51,707 nucleotides of DNA. Origin: Lentisphaerae bacterium GWF2_44_16 (GTDB lineage: Bacteria > Verrucomicrobiota > Lentisphaeria > Victivallales > GWF2-45-14). Under the pieces are notes generated by a model. It searched no databases and was not told the DNA's origin. It saw only the letters and a program-made list of their open reading frames with translations. The position numbers were made by a program, and so were the translations under genes. The DNA lies in assembly GCA_001803225.1 (NCBI GenBank), contig MHBF01000195.1, positions 1 to 51,707 of the forward strand. The letters run 5' to 3'. Positions 47,201-51,707 of the stretch are shown here, in pieces. Every line of letters starts with the position of its first letter. Positions within the stretch are counted from its first letter, which is position 1.

Positions 47201-48590
47201 ACTGCACCCGAAACAATCGAAGGCTTTTAAGTCCACGGCCACGGAAATACTTTACGGGGGCGCGGCCGGCGGCGGCAAGTCGCATCTGATCCGCGTCAAG
47301 CCTTGCGCCCTTGCCATGATGATACCGAAATTGCAGGTTTACCTTTTCCGGCGCCGCTATGATGATATCCTGAAAAACCATTTTGAAGGGCCCGGCAGTT
47401 TCCCTGAGCTGCTTTCAGATTTTATGCCGAAGTATTGCCGGATATCATATCAGAACCCGCCGCGCATAAGGTTTGCGAATGGCAGCGTTATTCATGTCTG
47501 CCACTGCCAGCATGAGAAGGACCGCTTTAATTATCAGGGCGCGGAAATACATGTGCTACTGATTGACGAATTGACGCACTTCACGGAAAAGATATACCGT
47601 TATATTCGTTCGCGTTGCCGTGTTTCAGACAAGATGAAAATACCGAAGGGCATAAAGTTGCCGCTTGTTCTGTGCGGCTCAAACCCCGGCGGCGTCGGTC
47701 ACAACTGGGTAAAGGCGTCCTGGATAGATAACGCAGACCCTTTTGAAATACGGCAGATGCCGAAAGAAGAAGGCGGCATGTTGCGCCAGTATATCCCGGC
47801 AAAGCTTCAGGACAATCCAAGCCTGAATGAAGAAGAATACAGGGCGCAGCTTTCCGGCCTCGGCAATCCTTACCTTGTCAAAGCCATGCTTGAAGGCTCC
47901 TGGGACATCGTCGCGGGCGGCATGTTCGATGATTTGTGGAATCCTGCCGTCCACGTTGTAGAACCTTTCGCTATACCGAAGACATGGCGCATAGACCGTT
48001 CCTTTGACTGGGGCAGCAGCAAGCCTTATTCCGTGGGCTGGTGGGCTTCTTCCGACGGTTCCGACATTGTCCTGGCTGATGGCACGCGCCGATCCACGCT
48101 GAAAGGCGATCTGTTCAGGATTGCCGAGTATTACGGCTGGAACGGACAGCCGAACACCGGAACAAAGGAAACCGCTGTAGATGTAGCGCGCAAAATTATA
48201 AAGATGGAAAAAGAAATGCAGTTCAATGTCCGGCCCGGCCCGGCTGATAATTCCATTTATGACGTGAATAACGGTAATTGCATAGCCGATGATATGGCGC
48301 GGGCCGGCGTCCGCTGGGAGCGCTCCGATAAGTCCCCGGGTTCACGCAAAAACGGCTGGGAACTGATGCGGCAACGTTTAAAAGCTTCGATAGAACGCTG
48401 CGATCCGGGGCTTTTTGTTTTCTCCACATGCCGGAATTTCATCCGGACAATCCCGGTATTGCCGCGCGATGAAAAGGAATCCGATGATATCGACACGGAA
48501 GCCGAAGACCATATCGCCGATGAAGCCCGTTACCGCGTTCTCGCGCAAAGTAAGAGCGTCTCTTCTGGCTCGGTTATTGGGATGTATTAA
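47190..48590 (+). CDS. Terminase large subunit
   Basis: The 466-residue packaging motor has Walker A GGAAGGGKS (23-31), Walker B LLIDELTH (123-130) with D126-E127, the coupling motif LCGSNPGG, and the RNase H-like nuclease with DRSFDWGSSKPYSVGW, a middle acidic residue in GPADNSIYD and a final one in EDHIADEARYR. It cuts concatemeric DNA and pumps it into the prohead. A reverse-oriented cargo gene, overlapping its stop by four bases, separates it from the portal gene. Confidence 0.95.
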   Translation: MEIKLHPKQSKAFKSTATEILYGGAAGGGKSHLIRVKPCALAMMIPKLQVYLFRRRYDDILKNHFEGPGSFPELLSDFMPKYCRISYQNPPRIRFANGSVIHVCHCQHEKDRFNYQGAEIHVLLIDELTHFTEKIYRYIRSRCRVSDKMKIPKGIKLPLVLCGSNPGGVGHNWVKASWIDNADPFEIRQMPKEEGGMLRQYIPAKLQDNPSLNEEEYRAQLSGLGNPYLVKAMLEGSWDIVAGGMFDDLWNPAVHVVEPFAIPKTWRIDRSFDWGSSKPYSVGWWASSDGSDIVLADGTRRSTLKGDLFRIAEYYGWNGQPNTGTKETAVDVARKIIKMEKEMQFNVRPGPADNSIYDVNNGNCIADDMARAGVRWERSDKSPGSRKNGWELMRQRLKASIERCDPGLFVFSTCRNFIRTIPVLPRDEKESDDIDTEAEDHIADEARYRVLAQSKSVSSGSVIGMY

Positions 48591-49492
48591 TCGACAATGG
48601 AAATATTCTTTATTGGACTAGAGGAATTTAGTTCATTTGTTTTAAAATACGTTATTAGATAATTACTAAATCCATCAATTGGTTCTTTTTTACATACTTG
48701 AGATAATTCTTTTCCTGTTTCGGTAAAAAGTACTTGTCCTCTTTCAAGATTCGCGTTATCATTCTTAAATTCAATTTTTATTTTTTCATTTAAATAACAT
48801 ATTGTAATTATTTTGGGAAATCCATCAAGGGTCATGCCTAGAGTATTTGAATCAAAATTTAGCAAACCAATATCTTCCAAATGTTTCAATATATCAAAAT
48901 TTAATCCATTTTTTTTATAAAATTCATCTTCATGATCAAGAATTATTGGTCTTAATTCATTATAGATTTTACATACAAATGAACATATTTTTGTAAAATA
49001 TTCAGCGTCTTTTTTGCTTAATGTTTGAACAATATTAATGGTACGTTTTGAAAAAGCTCCAGATTTATCTGCTTCCCCGGCAAGTATCTTTGCCCATAAC
49101 ATTTGCATTTCTTCATTTGATATGAGTTTACATTTATCAAAGAAATTAAAAAGCCAGTCATTGTCAATGTTTTCGGGAGTAGAATTTTCACTTAACAAAG
49201 GAAGAGCTTTTTCTATAATATTTTCCATGTTTATTTGTTTGCGGATTTCTTCATTTTCAAAACGGTTGCGGGTTCTTTGGCAAAGTTCTTCTATTTCAAT
49301 TTGTGTTTTTGTGTTACTGATAGCAATTTGATTTTGGGTTTCAGCAGCATACTTCAGAGCATCAGCTTTTCTTTTTATCATATTCGGTTCAATCCATAGC
49401 CCGAGGAGCCCAAAGCATTTTTTTACCATGGCTTTAGCAGGTTCAGAAAGCCCTAACATGTTTTCAATTTTAACAATATTTAAATCGGGCAT
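48587..49492 (-). CDS. DUF2806-like protein, cargo gene between terminase and portal
   Basis: The 301-residue protein fits the DUF2806 group: LGLSEPAKAMVKKCFGLLGL at the start, QIAISNTKTQIEIEELCQRT, NIDNDWLFNFFDKCKLISNE, MQMLWAKILAGEADKSGAFS and RTINIVQTLSKKDAEYF. No signal peptide or membrane helix is seen. The DNA is markedly AT-rich and on the opposite strand between two late genes, a typical moron site. The function of DUF2806 proteins is not established; phage exclusion is a fair hypothesis. The ATG at 49492 has GGAGGGG seven bases upstream; an earlier in-frame ATG has none. Confidence 0.72.
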   Translation of the reverse strand: MPDLNIVKIENMLGLSEPAKAMVKKCFGLLGLWIEPNMIKRKADALKYAAETQNQIAISNTKTQIEIEELCQRTRNRFENEEIRKQINMENIIEKALPLLSENSTPENIDNDWLFNFFDKCKLISNEEMQMLWAKILAGEADKSGAFSKRTINIVQTLSKKDAEYFTKICSFVCKIYNELRPIILDHEDEFYKKNGLNFDILKHLEDIGLLNFDSNTLGMTLDGFPKIITICYLNEKIKIEFKNDNANLERGQVLFTETGKELSQVCKKEPIDGFSNYLITYFKTNELNSSSPIKNISIVD

Positions 49493-49586
49493 CTTATTTC
49501 CCCTCCCATTTATTTTACATAACATACCCCCAGATTGACAATTCCGCCATTTTGTAACACTGAATTTTTAAACGCGAGGTTACATC

Positions 49587-51014
49587 ATGGCTGAAACAGT
49601 AAGTTCTTATAATCCCGAATATAAATTTGTTCTTCCGGACTGGCGGCAGATGCGCGATACATACGGCGGCCAGCGCATAGTAAAAGACAAAGGCGAAATA
49701 TATCTTCCCATGACCGAGGGCCAGCGGCTTGACCCTAACAACGGAAAAAAGCGTTATGAGTCATACCAAATACGCGCAAACTATTTCAATTATCTTTCGG
49801 ACACGGTCAACGCCATGCTTGGCGTTATGTTTTCCGAAAACCCGGAAACTTTGAAATGTCCTGTCCGTATTAACAATATGATTGAACAGGCCACGCCGGA
49901 CGGTGAAAACATCACTTCCCTGATGCGGCGCGTAAATGAAAACCAGCTTGTTTACGGGCGTTATGGGCTTCTGCTTGACATTCCGAAAAAAGAAGGCGTT
50001 GACGTTATCCCGATGATTATCGAATACCCGGCGCTGAAGATAGTCAACTGGTATGTGGAGCAGTCCGGTACCATTAAAACGCTGAAATTATTGGTGCTTG
50101 ACGAAACCGGACAGGCATTCGATCTGAAAACTAAAAAATGGGAAGTCAAAACAAAGTATCGTGTCTGCGGCCTCGACCAGACAGGCATTTATTATAGTGT
50201 GTCGATGACACCGGAGGAGTTCGCGGCTTTTGATATTGTCGATCCTAAGTTGCAAGAAGAAGATTACCCTAACCTTGCCGGAAGAACCCTTAATTTCATT
50301 CCTTTTACCTTTGTTAATATTACGAATATCAATCCCGATGTTGAGAAGCCGCCCCTGCTTCCGCTGTCGAATATTTCACTTGCCATTTATAGGGGCGATG
50401 CCGATTACAGACAGGCGTTATTTATGCAGGGGCAGGATACTTTATTCTTGGCCGGTATTGATTTGGAAAAAGAAAACGTCAATGTCGGCCCCGGCGCATG
50501 TATTCACACTCCGAATTCCGATGCAAAGGCAGAATATATCGGCGTTTCCGGACAGGGTTTGCCGGAAATGCGCCAGTCTCAGGACAAGCTTCATGAATTG
50601 GCACAGAACATGGGCGTCGCACTGATTGACCAGTCCACCGCGGAGTCAGGAGAAGCCCTTAAAACTCGAATGGCCGTGAAAACCGCGCCCATGAAAAACG
50701 TAGCGCTTACCGGGGCCGCCGCGATAGCTCAGCAGTTGAAATTTGCCGCGACTTGGGCCGGGTCAAATCCCGAGGAAGTCGAAATCACGCCGAACCTTGA
50801 TTTCCACGCCTCCGCGATAACCGCGCAGGATGTTCTTTCTCTGTGGAACGCGAAGCTTCAGGGAATGCCGCTTTCAGAGCGTTCATACCACGAATGGCTC
50901 AGAAAGAATGATTTCACGGACAAGGATTATGACGAAGAAAAAGAAGAAATGGAAACGGAAGACAGCCTGAATTATGCCAATACCCAGACAGACCAAAACC
51001 AAGACGCAAGTTAA
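49587..51014 (+). CDS. Phage portal protein (DUF4055-like)
   Basis: The 475-residue protein has DRDMRDTYGG-like opening sequence (WRQMRDTYGGQR), IRANYFNYLSDTVNAMLGVM, then NENQLVYGRYGLLLDIPKKE and DADYRQALFMQGQDTLFLAG near the middle (numbered loosely), which is the DUF4055 portal pattern, ending in an acidic tail. Portals form the dodecameric ring for DNA entry and tail attachment. It lies 95 bases past the cargo gene's start and overlaps the next gene by 41 bases. Confidence 0.85.
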   Translation: MAETVSSYNPEYKFVLPDWRQMRDTYGGQRIVKDKGEIYLPMTEGQRLDPNNGKKRYESYQIRANYFNYLSDTVNAMLGVMFSENPETLKCPVRINNMIEQATPDGENITSLMRRVNENQLVYGRYGLLLDIPKKEGVDVIPMIIEYPALKIVNWYVEQSGTIKTLKLLVLDETGQAFDLKTKKWEVKTKYRVCGLDQTGIYYSVSMTPEEFAAFDIVDPKLQEEDYPNLAGRTLNFIPFTFVNITNINPDVEKPPLLPLSNISLAIYRGDADYRQALFMQGQDTLFLAGIDLEKENVNVGPGACIHTPNSDAKAEYIGVSGQGLPEMRQSQDKLHELAQNMGVALIDQSTAESGEALKTRMAVKTAPMKNVALTGAAAIAQQLKFAATWAGSNPEEVEITPNLDFHASAITAQDVLSLWNAKLQGMPLSERSYHEWLRKNDFTDKDYDEEKEEMETEDSLNYANTQTDQNQDAS

Positions 51015-51707
51015 GGTACATGACCTTATTATTCAGCATTCGGCATACCTGCAAAGGCTTGCCGCTTCCCATGCCGATGAAATAACGAAGATTATAGACT
51101 CTTCAAGCCCTGAACTTGTAAGCTACCTGAAAAAGCGCCTGATGCGTTTCGGCGTTGCCGCCGCCGATAAAGCCACCGCCGACAAATTCGCTGAAATTGA
51201 AAAGCGCGTCGCGAAGATAAGGGGCGCGGCCATCAATGAAGCCGAAGCCGCCCTTGTCATGGAGTCCCTGAAGCTTGGAGACCATGAAAGCTCTTTTGCC
51301 GAAGGCACAGTCAGGACGCTTGCGGAGACAGTGGCCGTGAAAACGCTTTCAGACAAGGCCATTAAGAACATTTCCGATTTCGGCACCTTTTCAGGTAAAA
51401 CAATCCAGCAGTGGTTCAGCGGTTTTTCTGACGCGGACACCAACCGCGTAATGAATGCCGTCCGCACGGGCGTTGTTTCCGGACAGACCACGGATCAGAT
51501 AGTCAGGGCCCTTACGGGGACGCCGGAAACGAATTACACGGACGGCGTTTTGAACATTTCCCGGAACGATGCAAAGGCCATTGCCCGCACTGCCACGAAC
51601 GGCGTTGCTAATTCTGTACGCAAAGAGTTTTATGAAGCGAATTCAGATGTCATAGAATACCTTGTTTTCACTGCCACGCTTGACGGCCGGACAAGCCTGA
51701 TATGCGC
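50974..51707 (+). CDS. Phage head morphogenesis protein (SPP1 gp7-like), cut by window end
   Basis: The frame from an ATG at 50974 stays open for 244 codons to the last base. It has a helical N-terminal part (LIIQHSAYLQRLAASHADEI), FAEGTVRTLAETVAVK, RVMNAVRTGVVSGQTTDQIV and the conserved RNDAKAIARTATNGVANSVR then VFTATLDGRTSLIC, the core of the minor head/Mu gpF-like family. It should sit inside the prohead near the portal. The ATG lies within the portal gene and lacks a strong ribosome site, but the coding character is clear. Confidence 0.85.
   Translation, partial: MPIPRQTKTKTQVKVHDLIIQHSAYLQRLAASHADEITKIIDSSSPELVSYLKKRLMRFGVAAADKATADKFAEIEKRVAKIRGAAINEAEAALVMESLKLGDHESSFAEGTVRTLAETVAVKTLSDKAIKNISDFGTFSGKTIQQWFSGFSDADTNRVMNAVRTGVVSGQTTDQIVRALTGTPETNYTDGVLNISRNDAKAIARTATNGVANSVRKEFYEANSDVIEYLVFTATLDGRTSLIC

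Overview
The window joins about 25.5 kb of chromosome to about 26 kb of an integrated tailed phage. The host looks like a Gram-negative anaerobe of the Lentisphaerota/Victivallis type. This is inference from a type IV pilus-like PilT, Lgt and PdxJ, two lone pseudopilin-like proteins with FT-x-x-ELL leaders, and one of these sitting in a LacI / oxidoreductase / GH42-like / isomerase sugar locus, a layout common in that phylum.

Chromosome. Positions 1-2400 are AT-rich accessory DNA beside the 3' end of tRNA-Ser(GGA): a PtuB-like HNH nuclease (Septu-type defence) with the tail of an upstream partner, and a RhuM gene. Then come a leftward run sdaA - serine-type transporter - AsmA-like - U32 (7311 to 2593), a ParE-type toxin-antitoxin pair, uppP, a small ABC exporter region, pdxJ and pilT. 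A sugar locus (14.1-20.9 kb) starts with a consensus promoter and palindromes. A leftward operon lgt - rluD-like - oligopeptide-type permease - MBL hydrolase follows, then DedA.

Prophage. A large serine recombinase abuts tRNA-Gln(TTG) and its last codons are read from the tRNA itself, so the junction (attL) is at about 25.6 kb; the other end is outside the window. Next come a leftward lysogeny-like block (XRE regulator, small membrane proteins), a field of tiny genes, a promoter-driven, highly structured RNA (31311-31485), an adenine methyltransferase, RecT with a RecB-type nuclease, a DUF1064-like nuclease, an ASCH protein, an antirepressor-like protein and a DUF1376-like replication protein. 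The late end holds a ParB-like gene, a TET-associated-type glycosyltransferase, small and large terminase, portal and a cut-off head morphogenesis gene.

Main find. Directly overlapping the replication gene is a PRTRC cassette: protein E, protein C (ubiquitin-like, ending in glycine), an F-position protein, protein B (E2-like, with an HAPFYN...DGNVCL active-site motif) and a ThiF/E1-like enzyme. It amounts to a phage-borne ubiquitin-like conjugation set without a visible JAB protease. Other strong leads are the multibranched RNA, the ParB-glycosyltransferase pair, and reverse-oriented AT-rich cargo genes lodged among the phage genes, one between terminase and portal. Three genes appear broken or shifted at short homopolymers, which could be real slippage or sequence error.
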